DNA from: Mytilus galloprovincialis
Lineage: Eukaryota > Mollusca > Bivalvia > Mytilida > Mytilidae
Direction: 5' to 3'
NCBI RefSeq assembly: GCF_965363235.1
Contig: NC_134841.1
Span: 38,345,440-38,409,439 of the forward strand
DNA: 64,000 nt
The notes beneath the pieces were generated by a model. The model made no database searches, was not told the origin of the DNA, and worked only from the letters and a program-made list of their open reading frames with translations. Positions 1 to 11,664 of this stretch are shown one piece after another. The translations under genes and the position numbers were made by a program. Position 1 is the stretch's first letter. Each line of letters begins with the position of its first letter.

Positions 1-1258
1 TGCTTAATGGACAGATTAAGAGATTGAGATGCATTTACATTTAGCAGTGTTTATACCGAAGTTACTAAGTTTGTATACAAATGAAACATTCGAAGGAAAA
101 TCAGTTTAAGTACCTAAATTGTTCATAAACTTAAATTTTTCATCTATGATGAGTTTATTTTATTATCAAATTTATTTATATTTAATGTCTTGTTTAATAA
201 GATTTCTCATCTTATTGTATTAATCATGTTTGTTTTATGTGAATCTATTTTTATTTTAACTTCTCTGTAACCTTAGTTCTCGCAAAGTTTTATGATTAAA
301 AAAATATACATCTAGTAGAAAATGTACAAGTAGTGTGTACTTGTTCTCATGAGGATATCGTTAGGTAGCTTTTCTAAACTCTCCGAATCCATTTTAATAG
401 CTTTTGGTACAATATTTTGTAATCTGTTTGATCATCGCCAAATGACCTTATTATAGGTTAGTCCTCAAAACGCACTGAAATCGATATCAATACGTTTTTC
501 CTTCAGTAGCAAAATTATGTTTAAATTCAAGACCAGCTTATGGGGAAACGAATTTTGAAATATGGTCCTAGTCTTTTAATATTTGAAAACTATCATAACG
601 AAAATGTGTAAAGAAACAAATAAACACTAAAAAAAACGATTTATTAAATCTGGCAAAAAGAGCATATCAACTATGTTGGAATTCAGAAAAGATAACAAAA
701 CCCCCCAATTTAATCAATGATGACATGAGGATTATGAAATTAGAACCATTGAAATTTCTATATGCACACAAATAAACTCATCATTGATACCAGGTTTTTA
801 TCAAATAGACGGTTATTACATGTATCGATTGAAAAGAAGGGATTGTATATATATGACAAGGACAAACATGTAAAAGTCCAGATAAAAGCAAATCAGATAA
901 TAATATACACATATATACGTACGAACCCGAGTTGTAATAAAATCGGAATGACAAATACTTTGGCTCGACAAACGGCCTTCTAGTTAATGCTTTTTTTAAT
1001 TGTTTTTAGATATCACAAACTAGTCAAAACATTAACTAAATTTTATCATCGGTACAAGGACATCATTTGTAAATATAAATCAAAATGCAGACATCTTATA
1101 CGTTCAAGTATGTCACATCCAATTTTTCATGGTAATATTCTATGCATAGCACAAAAAGTCGTCTTTCACCTCAAAAGCTAACCAAACCTTTAAATATACT
1201 TATGCAGAAGGGATATATATATTTACGATCAATCCAAGATTTTCAGGTCGTGAAATGT
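1..1258. other. AT-rich intergenic stretch, no gene seen
   Basis: I see no convincing coding exon, RNA gene or recognisable repeat. The short open frames here are AT-rich, have no homology I recognise and lack consistent splice context. Confidence 0.5.
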
Positions 1259-2470
1259 GGCATATTTTGGTATTAATGTTGATCCACTCATAGGGTCTTT
1301 GCATCGGAAATAAACACATTTACTCTAATCCCAGTTGTTGGCCTGATACGGGTTATATATTTCTCGTATATTTTATGATGATAATACTGAAACCCTAACA
1401 GGTGGGATTGTTCTTGATTTTCATATGATGAAGACATCATAGGCCAATCAGTTTAATTGAAGTCAAGAGCTTGCATGTCAGTAACTACTAGTTGTCCTTT
1501 ATTAATTAATAAAATTAACGGTACCAATTTTCATGCACCAGATGCGCATTTCGACAATAAATGTCTCTTCAGTGATGCTCGTGGCCAAAATATTTGAAAT
1601 CCAAAGCTTATATAAAAGATGAAGAGCTATAATCCAAAAGTTCCAAAACGTATAGCCAAATCCGTGAGTGGAATCAGAGCTTTGCATGAGGGAGATACAT
1701 TCCTTAATTTATAATCATTTCTATCATTTTGTAACAGCAAATTTTAATAACACTAAAAAATCCGTATTTTCATGCCAGTACCGAAGTACTGGCTACTGGG
1801 CTGGTGATACCCTCGGGGACTAATAGTCCACCAGCAGAGGCATCGACCCAGTGGTAGTAATAAAATTAACGGTACCAATTTTCATGCATCAGATGCGCAT
1901 TTCGACAATAAATGTCTCTTCAGTGATGCTCGTGGCCAAAATATTTGAAATCCAAAGCTTATATAAAAGATGAAAAGCTATAATCCAAAAGTTCCAAAAT
2001 GTATAGCCAAATCCGTGAAAGGAATCAGAGTTTTGCATGAGGGAGATACATTCCTTAATTTATAATAATTTCTATCATTTTGTAACAGCAAATTTTAATA
2101 ACACTAAAAAATCCGTATTTTCATGCCAGTTCCGAAGTACTGGCTACTGGGCTGCTGATACCCTTGGGGACTAATAGTCCATCAGCAGAGGCATCGACCC
2201 AGTGGTAGAAATAAAATCAACGGTACCAATTTTCATGCACCAGATGCGCATTTCGACAATAAATGTCTCTTCAGTGATGCTCGTGGCCAAAATATTTATA
2301 ATCCAAAGCTTATATAAAAAAAAACAATTAATGTATCATTGTCATTTCGCTTAGTTTCTTCTGTTACCCATTCTGACATCGGACTCGGACTTCTTTTAAA
2401 CTGAATTTTACTGTGCGTATTACGGTGTGTTTGTTTATTCTACATTGGTTAGAGGATATTCTAATGTGGA
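1259..2470 (-). repeat. Dispersed repeat (family called M2 here), split by a tandem array
   Basis: The outer parts (about 1259-1506 and 2325-2470) match, in reverse orientation, the repeat seen at 28950-29645 and 37075-37600. The centre is replaced by a three-unit tandem array. ATTAAT stands on both sides of the array, and uninterrupted copies elsewhere read straight through this point, so the array looks like a later insertion. Confidence 0.7.
1505..2325 (-). repeat. Tandem array, ~354-bp unit (about 2.3 copies)
   Basis: Near-identical units start near 1507, 1863 and 2216; the third is cut short after about 100 bp. Each carries a block resembling ATGCGCATTTCGACAATAA and ends near ATCGACCCAGTGGT. 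It is a diverged subfamily of the array at 47940-50270, whose unit carries GACGAAACGCGCGTCT, but in the opposite orientation. Confidence 0.8.
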
Positions 2471-2689
2471 CAATGATGGATTATACCGAGTTATCTGAAC
2501 AAACACTATATGATATGTGAGACTGACAGACAGCGGGGAAAATATATCAAGGGGTTATAAATATCTTGGACCATAAGATATCATTTTCAGAGCACTTTAA
2601 TTGTATATAGAGTATTTTTGAAGCAGAGAATAAGTTGTTCCTTCCTAAAAGAATATTGGTATCTTTGAACGAAATCGGATATTGTAATT

Positions 2690-2832
2690 TTAGAAATAAA
2701 AAACAGTAGTATACCGCTTTTCGAAATTCATAAATTGATTGAGAGAAAAATAAATTAGGGTTACAAACAAAAACTGAGAAAAAATCATCAAACATAAGAG
2801 GAGAATAACGACACAATAGAAACATTAAAATC

Positions 2833-2868
<36 letters not shown>

Positions 2869-2960
2869 TTAAGAAATAATGATGGGTTGAACCTGGTTTT
2901 GCGGCTAGCCAAAACTAACGCGTTTCTTATCAACAACATAAAGAATCCAATAAATTTAAT
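2690..2960 (+). repeat. Dispersed repeat (family M4)
   Basis: Shares ordered blocks (CATAAATTGATTGAGAGAAA, then TGGTTTTGCGGCTAGCCAAA) with copies at 22060-22330 and 62330-62990. A dinucleotide microsatellite lies inside it. Confidence 0.65.
2836..2867. repeat. (AC)16 microsatellite
   Basis: An uninterrupted run of sixteen AC dinucleotides inside the M4 repeat copy. Confidence 0.97.
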
Positions 2961-3289
2961 AATACATACAAACCTAAAAAATATATAAAATGCAATAATT
3001 TGTTGGAACACCTTATTTATATATATTTTCATCTTTTTTGAATACTTAAGCTTTCACTACATATCGTCAAGACCACTTTGATATGTATGAAAAGATATAA
3101 AGACATTTAAATTGTTGTTCAATATCAAAGCTGACCTTGTATTGTGTAATTTGATAATGGTCTCGAGTGCATCATTTCTTGAGACACATATCTTTATCAA
3201 GAAGCCGGAATGATATGTTTTTAAAACTACATGTATAACAAATTACGTAATATCCATTGTAGGAGATGTGATGTAACAATTTATGAAAA

Positions 3290-3544
3290 AATGAAAAAAA
3301 AGACAAATAAATCAGACTGATTAATATTAGTCAATACATTTACATCATAAGCAGAAGTAAATGTTTAAATTGTGGTTCAAAATCTTGTAACACACGACGT
3401 TTACAATTCCGTGTTAGTGTTAATGTGACAGCTCATGCCCGTGAATAAAAATATAAAACACGTACGCGCACTGATATAAACAAGAATATCCAAGGTCTTC
3501 CTCACTTTCTTCTGTCAGATCCACAGACAACCAAGAAAATAAAG
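3290..3544 (+). promoter_or_regulatory. Promoter and non-coding first exon of glycine-rich gene 1
   Basis: About 250 bp are clearly homologous to 16530-16778 and 63400-63645. The sharpest shared block is CACGTACGCGCACTGATATAAA at 3459-3480, a CG-containing element joined to a TATA-like GATATAAA. Transcription probably starts about 25-30 bp downstream. The non-coding exon ends ...AATAAAG at 3544, followed by a GTATGA donor, and the next exon begins just before the ATG at 5162. The start site is inferred; the homology between the three copies is direct. Confidence 0.72.
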
Positions 3545-3894
3545 GTATGATGTTTTATTGATAAAATATTTTATAACTTTTCAGGGCGTTCTGCTTCAAA
3601 TTTAAGCTTACTTCAACATGAAAATTGCATCAACTTGCATTATTTTAAAATAAACTTAGAAAGAAAAAAACATTGTCAGTATTTATTCTTTTGATTTGTC
3701 TAAGCATAATGAAACAACTGTGTGTGCGTATCCAAGCAGTATGCAATTCAGAGGTTGTCGTTGGTTCAGCTTTGTAATATTCGTATTTTCGCTATTTGTA
3801 TTCTTAAAAATAAGGCTATTAGTTCTTCGTATGAATTGTTTCACATTTAGCCTTTTATAATTGATCATTCTGTGCCGGTTTTCTCATTTGATGA

Positions 3895-4005
3895 GCTTAC
3901 GGTGACTTGTAATTACTTATATTCATTGCATTTGAGATCATTTGAATTCTGGTGAACGATTGTCTCATTGGCAATAATACCACATCACTTTATTTTATAG
4001 CAGGG
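3895..4005 (-). repeat. Fragment of dispersed repeat M1
   Basis: Ends in the reverse complement of the M1 5' motif (GTGGTATTATTGCCAATGAGA). It lies in intron 1 of glycine-rich gene 1. Confidence 0.6.
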
Positions 4006-4445
4006 TAGTATTGAGGTGAACGAAATGATGTTCGTTGCCAAAGTGGAGGTAATGTCGTGCTATTTTCAAAAATATAAACAACACTTTAGGTCAACGTGTG
4101 AGTGATTGATTTAAAAATTGAATGCTTTTTTTTTATTTGATTTGGATGTACAAGCGTTGACTGAAGCCTATTTTGTATGATGCGCTTTCTCTAAATATGT
4201 GCCCACATAAAACGCTTTTATAAGCATATGAAAATTACAAAAAAGTAGAATTCAATTCTAATAATTACTTTTTTTGCTAAAGTCATGAATTTTTTTTCAA
4301 AAGTTTTTCCTTTACAAAGCTGTGACGTTGCCATTTTCTGCAGTATACGAAAGGATATTCGTTGCAAAATATAAATATTATATTCATTTTATTTTCATAC
4401 ATTTTATTGAGAAATTTTTAATAGTACACTATTTGAAACTACGAT

Positions 4446-4765
4446 ATATAAGGTACATGTTTAACCCCACCACATTCTATATGTGTGTGTCTGTCCCAAG
4501 TCATGAGCCTGTTCTTCAGTGGTTGTGGTTTGTTTATGTGTTACCTATTTGTTTTTCGTTCGTTTTTTGTACATAAATTAGGCCGTTAATTTTCTTGTTT
4601 GAGTTGTTTTACATTGTCATTTCGGTGCCTTTTATAGATGACTATGCCGTATGGATTTTCATCATTGTTGAAGGGCTTAAGGTGACCTGTATTTGTTAAT
4701 GTCTGTGTCGTTTGGTCTCTTGTGTAGACTTGTCTCATTTGCAATCATACTACATCTTTTTTTAA
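4446..4765 (-). repeat. Dispersed repeat M1 in intron 1 of glycine-rich gene 1
   Basis: Shares M1 landmarks in order on the minus strand, ending with the complement of the GATTGCCAATGAGAC motif. Other M1 copies lie at 25190-25400, 34298-34575, 35560-35735, 44160-44295 and 61145-61430. Confidence 0.65.
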
Positions 4766-5161
4766 GTAATATCTCCTTACATGTATAATATAAAGAATAA
4801 TGTACAAATTTACTAGTATAACATTTATCTATTTTCAGGTGCAATAATATCAACAAGAATACATCATTTTTGAAATTTTCCTTTGATAAAATGATTTTGG
4901 GAAATACAATTTAAAGTTATTACCAATTCTTATCTAAATAAAAACTCAGTCTCTCACAAGTTAATTTCATTTCTCTTTTAATTTGCTAATTCTAGAAAAA
5001 AAAACAACTAATTATTTGTAGTTTTATGTTACCAAAAGAACTTTCTTCAACAAAGGGCCTTGATACCCTTTATATACAAAAAATGACCAAGAATAGAATG
5101 TATCAATTTTAAGATAAATTTTCCTAAACATTTCTACAATATATCTATCTTTGTTAAAGGC

Positions 5162-8100
5162 ATGATGATGAATAGTTGCATAACCTGTTTTGCTCTGTTG
5201 CTTACAAGTTCTCTTACTCATGCCAGTGGTAAATTTGGTGGCGGCAGAGGAGGTATGTTATACTTATTTCATAACTTTAAACACCACATTGATTCTGTAA
5301 ATTCAGAAATCTGAAATCTTAAATTAGAAAGTAAACTAACAATTGCTTATCCCAAGTACGAATAAAAATAAGTAAATCTTAAATTAACGTAAAAACACAA
5401 AGCCATGACATTTATCTGCATGTTTGGTCTTTATCAATTACAGGAGTATGTCCGAAGGGCAACGCCATTTTTGTAAAAATGTTCACATATATTAATGTAC
5501 TTTTTATCAGATGTTATTGTGATGGTTCTTTCAGTTTTATTCATATTCAAAAAACAAAACAAAAACACTTATCAATTATATACTTCCGAAGCACTTTTCT
5601 GGCTTTATCTTCACCAGAAACGTTCAAAGCCAAATGTTTGAAAGTTACAAGAAATCCTTTATGATCACAAGGGACCTAAAAATAATTGCTAAATCTTACT
5701 TGGGTTCAATTTTACTCGAGGGAGTAGTAAACTTAATTACTTCATAATTTCAAAATGATAAACGGACAGTCTTAGCAGGTATGTTAGGAATCATATCATT
5801 GCTGAAGCACTGGTTACCTTCTTCGAGGTCCAAAATCCTCAAGCAGCAGGTAGTATATCTACAATCGGACCTTTTTGCTTAACATCATAATTTAGTATAC
5901 AATATTTGATTAATATTTGTATGTTTTAAGAAGATTTTCTTTAAAAATATGTGATGTAATGATAATTTTCGTAAAAGATAAACTTGAAAGAGTGAAATCT
6001 TATAAATCCTTTGATATTTTAAAATTGCAGTCGCTGGTTTTGGAGGTGCATCTGTAAGTGGGTCAATTGGTAGCAACTTGGGTCTTGGTCTTGGCGGTGG
6101 AAGTGGTGGTAGTGGATTATCCGGTTCTCTGAGTGGTGCTCTAGGTGCTTCATTGGGAGGTGGAAATATTGGAATTGGTAGTAGTGGAGTATCAAGTTCT
6201 CTAAGTGGTGCTCTTGGTGCCTCATTGGGAAGTGGGATTGGCGGTAGTGGATTATCCAGTTCCCTGAGTGGTGCTCTCGGTGCCTCATTGGGAGGTGGAT
6301 TTGGTGGAAGTGGAATATCCAGCGCTCTGAGTGGTTCACTCGCTGCCTCATTGAGAGGTGGACTTGGTGGGAATGTCTTTGGAAGTGGTATCGGTCAATC
6401 AATTACCATCAGTTACAGTGCTTACATCAGATTGATGTATTATGTATCCGCTCTTCAACAAGCTTATTACACTAGTAGCTTAAGAGCTGGATTCGGAGGA
6501 TTTGGTAGTATGATTGGAGGTGGATTAGGTGGTGGTTTTGGCTCTGGATTTTCTGGTCAATTTGGTGGTGGATTCTCTGGTTTAGCTGGTAGAACTGGAT
6601 TCGGAGGTGTTGGTTCTGGGTTTTCTGGCCAATTTGGTGGTGGATTCACTGGTTCAGCTGGTAGAACTGGATTCGGAGGTGTTGGTTCTGGATTTTCTGG
6701 TCAATTTGGTGGTGGATTCACTGGTTCAGCTGGTAGAACTGGATTCGGAGGTGTTGGTAATGGATTTGCTGGCCGTTTTGGGGGAGGGTTTGCCGGACAG
6801 GTTAGAAGGTTTGGAGTAGGAACCGGAGGATTGACAGGAAGTTTAGGCGGTGGAATTTCTGGTGGATTCGGAAGTGCTTTCGCAAGAAGAACTAGTGGAT
6901 TTGGCAGTTCTAGCCTCTCAGGTAAATATTGAATCTTCGGCATTTTTCAGAACATGTCATAATAGTTGGAGATGCGTTTTATGAGGTGTTTGATCTATTC
7001 TTAAATGTCAGAATTTATTTACTTGCATTGAAAATGAAAGTGGCTTCAGTTGTAAAGAGGGGAAATGTGCACAAATAGGCAAAAATACAAATGTAAATTT
7101 CATGATGAACAAAAAAAAAAATTGTTTGACGTTGCTTTTCTTTAATTTCATGAAAAATGGCCAATAATAAGTTTCAGACACGAAAACACGTTCAACATTT
7201 AACAATAGAGAGTAAGATATCATCGACAACTGAATTGTAGCGCACACGAATTATTTGTTAATGTAACTGTAGATGTCCACCAAATACGCAATAAATATGC
7301 CAATGACATATTGATTTCCATGATGGTGACACATAAAAATACATTGAGAAAGATTTATCTGATCTTTCTACGCAACAGCTAATTTTTCATTGCTATATTA
7401 AATCAGTTTTCGATACATATGGGTTCTTCTATTCTAGTACATTCTTGTCCCTACAAAACAAAAAGAAAAAAGATTCCCGAACACTTCTATAAAGCTACAT
7501 TGTATACGCATAACACCAATTCAAATCCAATATAATCATACATTTTTTTCAATTTCAAAGGTCGCTAGATATTGTATCTGAAGTTAAACTTCATGAGAAA
7601 TCTGTATGTCTTTGAATATTTTAACATATTATATTTTAATATTTTAAAAGTTATAATATTTCAACAACCAATCAAGTGCAAATAGAATTAATCAAGCATT
7701 TTTACTTATAATTTTGGAATATGTTCATAAGTAAACCTTTGGTATCTTTCGTCTCTCCTTACGGTGTTTTCATTTTTCATCTAATATATCCTACTTTTCG
7801 TTGTTACGTTTTTGTGATTTGACGATTAGAAGTCTTACGGACATATACCAAACTCCTATTTCGATATACTTATTAATAACTGTTACATTAAATTATGAGC
7901 GGGCGAAAGCTACAAGAGGGACATTTAGACATATAGTCATTATGGTACATGTTTATATTTAGAATTTTTAGATGAAATCACTTAGATTAAACTCACGCTA
8001 TATTAATTGTTCCTTTTTTACAGGTTCCCTTCAAGGAAGTTTAAGAGCTGGATTAGGTGGTAGAGCATCAGGAAAAAGTAAGAATATAACCAGTTATTAT

Positions 8101-8415
8101 TAATACACTTTACCTTTTTTTAACGTTACGGCTACAATCCAGGCAAATCAAGTGTTAAAACAAATATATTAGATTTAAAATATTTTCAATAAAAAGGAAT
8201 GCTCAAATCTTCAATTTATATTTGATACTTAAGTCTATTGTACAAACATTTTTAATTAATATATTTAAATGTGGACTACCCATATTATATTTCAACATTT
8301 CGTTTAATATTTTATTGCTTCCGACTGCTAAAACGGAAACGTGACTTGGTATTTTTTTTCTATACATGTATATTCATTATTTGTCAATTTCTTTTTTACA
8401 GTTGCTGCCTACTAA
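5162..8415 (+). CDS. Secreted glycine-rich repeat protein 1 (349 aa, spliced)
   Basis: Coding exons are 5162-5252, 6031-6921, 8024-8077 and 8402-8415, all joined in phase 1 with GT-AG introns; total 1,050 nt. Residues 1-22 form a signal peptide (MMMNSCITCFALLL...THA). Residues ~48-150 hold four to five imperfect repeats of the type SGLSGSLSGALGASLGGG. A non-glycine core follows (QSITISYSAYIRLMYYVSAL), then four ~24-residue repeats of the type GVGSGFSGQFGGGF, and a tail ending GKIAAY. The start was chosen by the signal peptide and by identity with the second gene. It is probably an extracellular structural protein, for example of shell matrix or byssus/silk type, and resembles bivalve shematrin-like proteins in composition only. 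I do not recognise a named orthologue. A polyadenylation signal AATAAA lies near 8491. Confidence 0.88.
6081..6370 (+). repeat. Coding repeats in glycine-rich gene 1, N-terminal block
   Basis: Tandem units of about 60-70 nt encode variants of SGLSGSLSGALGASLGGG. Units differ by several substitutions, so this block is older than the C-terminal block. Confidence 0.8.
6530..6800 (+). repeat. Coding 72-bp tandem repeats in glycine-rich gene 1
   Basis: Near-identical 72-nt units encode GVGSGFSGQFGGGFTGSAG followed by RTGFG. Two central copies are almost identical in nucleotides, pointing to recent expansion or homogenisation. Confidence 0.88.
6922..8023 (+). other. Intron 3 of glycine-rich gene 1
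   Basis: Donor GTAAAT at 6922 and acceptor TTTTTACAG ending at 8023. The interior is AT-rich and I see no repeat or gene in it. If retained, the frame would end two codons in (SGKY then stop). Confidence 0.8.
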
Positions 8416-8484
8416 ATATATATTTACTAGACGTCTAAATTTGTTGAACAGATACCCTAACACTTACGTGGTGATGGTTACATA

Positions 8485-8500
8485 TCATAAAAATAAACGT
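8485..8500 (+). terminator. Polyadenylation signal of glycine-rich gene 1
   Basis: AATAAA lies about 75 bp after the stop codon. The 3' UTR (TATATATTTACTAGACG...) is conserved with that of gene 2 after 20480. Confidence 0.7.
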
Positions 8501-8635
8501 TTTCCTCCTAAATCATATTATTGTTTTTGTTTTCTTCCTTTTGCTTGCAGCCTTCTATATATTGATTTTTTTTCTAAAATAATTAAAATGCGTACGCACA
8601 TACTCTCGGGAAAAGGATCGGAAGTAGCTTGTTAT

Positions 8636-8835
8636 GAAAAAAGTAAAATAAAAAAAATACTGAATTCAGAGGAAAATTTAATCGGAAAGTCCATAGTCAC
8701 ATGGCAAAATCAAATGACAAAACACATCAAAAACGAATGGACAAAAGCTATCATATTCCTCACTTGGTACAAGCATTTTCAAATGTATAAAACGGTGAAT
8801 TAAACCTGGTTTTATATCGCTAAACCTCTCACTGA
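8636..8835 (+). repeat. Dispersed repeat (family M5)
   Basis: Shares an ordered block (AATACTGAATTCAGAGGAAA; CACATCAAAAACGAATGGA; AACCTGGTTTTAT) with 33090-33295, and in reverse with 30960-31180 and 34995-35080. The open frame across it is a chance product of the repeat. Confidence 0.7.
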
Positions 8836-9639
8836 ATTGCAGTCGTTAGATGGGTTTTTTAATAAGATATGTAGGTTTCGTATTAAAGATTATGACTGCA
8901 ATATTGGGGCTAAAGATACCTGAGGGGCAGTCATACTCGTATGATGCAAATGGTGTATGATGAAACTGAGGTGGAACTATTTTAGTTGGTCTAACATAAA
9001 GCACAAATGAGTAACATTCATGTGTCTCAACCAATAAGCATATCTTTTCAAAGTCTTACAAGTTGTTAATAAAAATAAAAACTAATAACTTCTACTAATA
9101 GATGTTTGTACCGCTTTATAGATTTCACTTAATTCTGAACACTCTAAGCCAAATAATTTAAGGTCCAGGACGTATAACTTCTTAAACACGCGGAGAGCCA
9201 TATAATGAAAAATAACAAAAACATGGCATATACTGAAAAATAGCAAAAACATATGGTGTATAATGCACAAGACCGGAAATGATATAGGATGACAAAATTA
9301 TATTTAATGGATTCAATACAGGATGCATATTTTCTTAAATGTTAATATTTTTGAACGATTTGAAGAAATTGTTGTTTGATGGCTTTTTTCTCTTCTGTTA
9401 AAACTGTTTATAACTTTTGTGGTGATATATGTTGCCTTTTCGAAGTCTTCTGGTTAGTTTAGTTGTTGGTTTGCCACCTTATTGAAGAACGTCAAACATA
9501 CCTTTTTTCGTATAAGGTAAAAGGAAACATTTTACTAAGAAACTGTTAGAAACAAATCTATAATCAATTAAGGAAGGGAATAGAACAAAAAAAAACCACT
9601 TGACATGAGAAACAATCGCATAACAATAATATATAAGTT

Positions 9640-11395
9640 CTAGGCGAAAGACAGGTACAAAAGGAAAACATCTTAAAACATGTTCTGTACACATTATTTC
9701 ATAATAAAACTAACATTATGATGACGTTGACCCATGACCAATGGAGTGTAGATCGTCAATAGTGATTGCCTTGAGGAAAGTCTCAATAGATAAATAAAGA
9801 AAAACATATTTAACCTTGAAATATACTGCAAATCAAATTAAATAGTTGATAAGTATAATGTTTTGTATATGGGAGGAGCTTTATGACCAGAACAGAAATA
9901 GAATGAATTAAATTCCTAAAAGTAACGAACAATTTTGCCATAGGAAGTTGACTCTTGAGTTTCTTTAGAAAAAATGTCTAGATCTTAAACAGAAAAAGTA
10001 AAATTGTAGGTATGTTTCGTTGCTTTCTTTATTAGTTTCAGTAAAAATAAGTTATTCATAGTCATTTCTTGTCAGGACAATATGGGTATCGCAGTTTAGC
10101 TTGTGCTTAAAAAATAGCACTCTTGTCTCCCTTTCATAAAATAGCGCAGTGGTTTCTGGAATTGATTAAAGAAACAGGCAATACATGTCCTTGTTCACTT
10201 AAATACAACTTTTTAAGTATTTAACAACTGGTTCAATAATGATCTCAAATCTAAATGCTTTCATTTCACACTTAAATCACCGTAATATGTATACATTTTC
10301 TGTGCAAAATATATACAACTGTTGTATATGTTCACCTGATTGGGCATGAATAAGTAGTTGTATACTATAACAAACTCATACTATATCACAAAATTATAAA
10401 TAAATGAAATCTCTCTAGTTAATCCAACAAGAAAACAGAAAACTGAACGGATTGCTGGCGGATTACAAGGTACACTAAACACAGTAACTAGTGTCTACTT
10501 TCTTTAATTACTTACGCTTACTTTTAGACTGGGTTCGACTCAAAGCTTTACATGGTGTATAATAGTTCTAAGTCATTTTTTGAAACCGTTATTTATTGAC
10601 GTGTAGATGAAGTTTAGTTGTTTCTGTCGTCTGGTCACTGGTTGCAAAAATATAAATCTGAAAAATTCTTAATTTTTGTTCAAGATGATGAATGGTTGAA
10701 TTTCTTTATCGCTAAAAGATGTTTCAGTTGACGAAATCGCAAACCAGAGTTCAGAGAAATTTCTTTGTTTGCAAAGTTATAAAGAAGTATAATTCCGGTG
10801 AAGTCCTACGTGGAAGTAAAACAAGATTATAACGTTTTATTTTAATCAATATTGGTTTATTTGACTTTATACTAATTAAAGTTGCTTAATAGAATAGCCA
10901 ATTTTTGGTGTTTGTTTTGTCGATCCTATTGTGCCTTTAAAACAAGATACGGACCATAATCTTAACACTTTATAAAGTAAGTTCGTTCATTAAAATATCA
11001 GAACGTTTCATAACTGTATAACCTTAAACAATGAGCAGGCGATACTGCATAGTAGGCTATAGAGGTTACAAAATGACAAAATGACAAATGTAAAACAATT
11101 CAAACGAGAAAAGTCACGACCTGGTTTATATTCAGTAAAGGAAAACAAAATACTATTAATACCAAAAAAGAAAAAAACTACAATGGCTGAATTACAGGAT
11201 CCGGACTATAATATTTCACCAGTGCTAGATTCTTGTTCTTATCATATCTCACTTACAAAAAAGGACACCTTTCATAGTTGTGTGTCCATCAAAAATTAAA
11301 CATTGCAGTGTCAGTTATTGTTTTTCTGAACAGTTATAGTTGTGAAGTAACTCTATTTATTGCTTAGCAGTGTGTGAATGGACAAACTATAGAAT
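9640..11395 (+). repeat. Segmental duplication, copy A
   Basis: Collinear with 11665-12740: shared pieces include GACAGGTACAAAAG, ATTATGATGAC, GTTATTTATTGACGTGTAGA and GAATTACAGGATCC, in the same order. Copy A carries about 700 bp (9860-10555) that copy B lacks, and a candidate small exon lies in it. A third, partial copy (21190-21425) follows glycine-rich gene 2. Confidence 0.75.
10419..10469 (+). other. Candidate extra exon of the glycine-rich family (phase 1-1)
   Basis: CTCTCTAG acceptor, 51 open nucleotides and a GTACAC donor. With phase 1 entry it reads NPTRKQKTERIAGGLQ, and the split last codon starts with G. It has the same phase behaviour as the 54-nt exon 4 of genes 1 and 2. It could be an alternative 3' exon of gene 1 or a remnant of a lost family member. 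Short exons like this arise by chance, so confidence is low. Confidence 0.3.
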
Positions 11396-11474
11396 GCTAT
11401 AGTTGATTGCAGGTATATGTATAAATTAGGCAATTCAGAAGAAAAACTAACCAGAACTAACCAGCCTATTTCAG

Positions 11475-11500
11475 GTAACTATCAACCAAAGAAACTGTAA
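11475..11500 (+). other. Candidate alternative terminal exon
   Basis: A CCTATTTCAG acceptor is followed by a phase-1 frame encoding NYQPKKL then TAA. It would complete a transcript using the exon at 10419-10469. No clear AATAAA follows closely. Inference only. Confidence 0.25.
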
Positions 11501-11664
11501 AAACCAATCTTTTTATAATGAATTAATGATGGGAATATGAGAAAAGGATATATCATTTGATATGATAAATTCGTTGCGTTCAAAGCGTTTTTCATTATCA
11601 TCAACACACTCAGTCTCAAGTACTCGAACGCCCATTAGAAACATTCGCAAAACAGTGAATGCTA

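Noticed and set aside
762-1181. Two short open frames
   Set aside because: AT-rich, no domain, signal or splice consistency; likely chance.
6019-6402. 127-codon minus-strand frame rich in H, R and Q
   Set aside because: Antisense of the glycine-rich repeat exon; the plus-strand splicing and signal peptide explain this region.
8366-8803. 145-codon plus-strand frame
   Set aside because: Overlaps the last exon, the 3' UTR and an M5 repeat in a different context; no domain.
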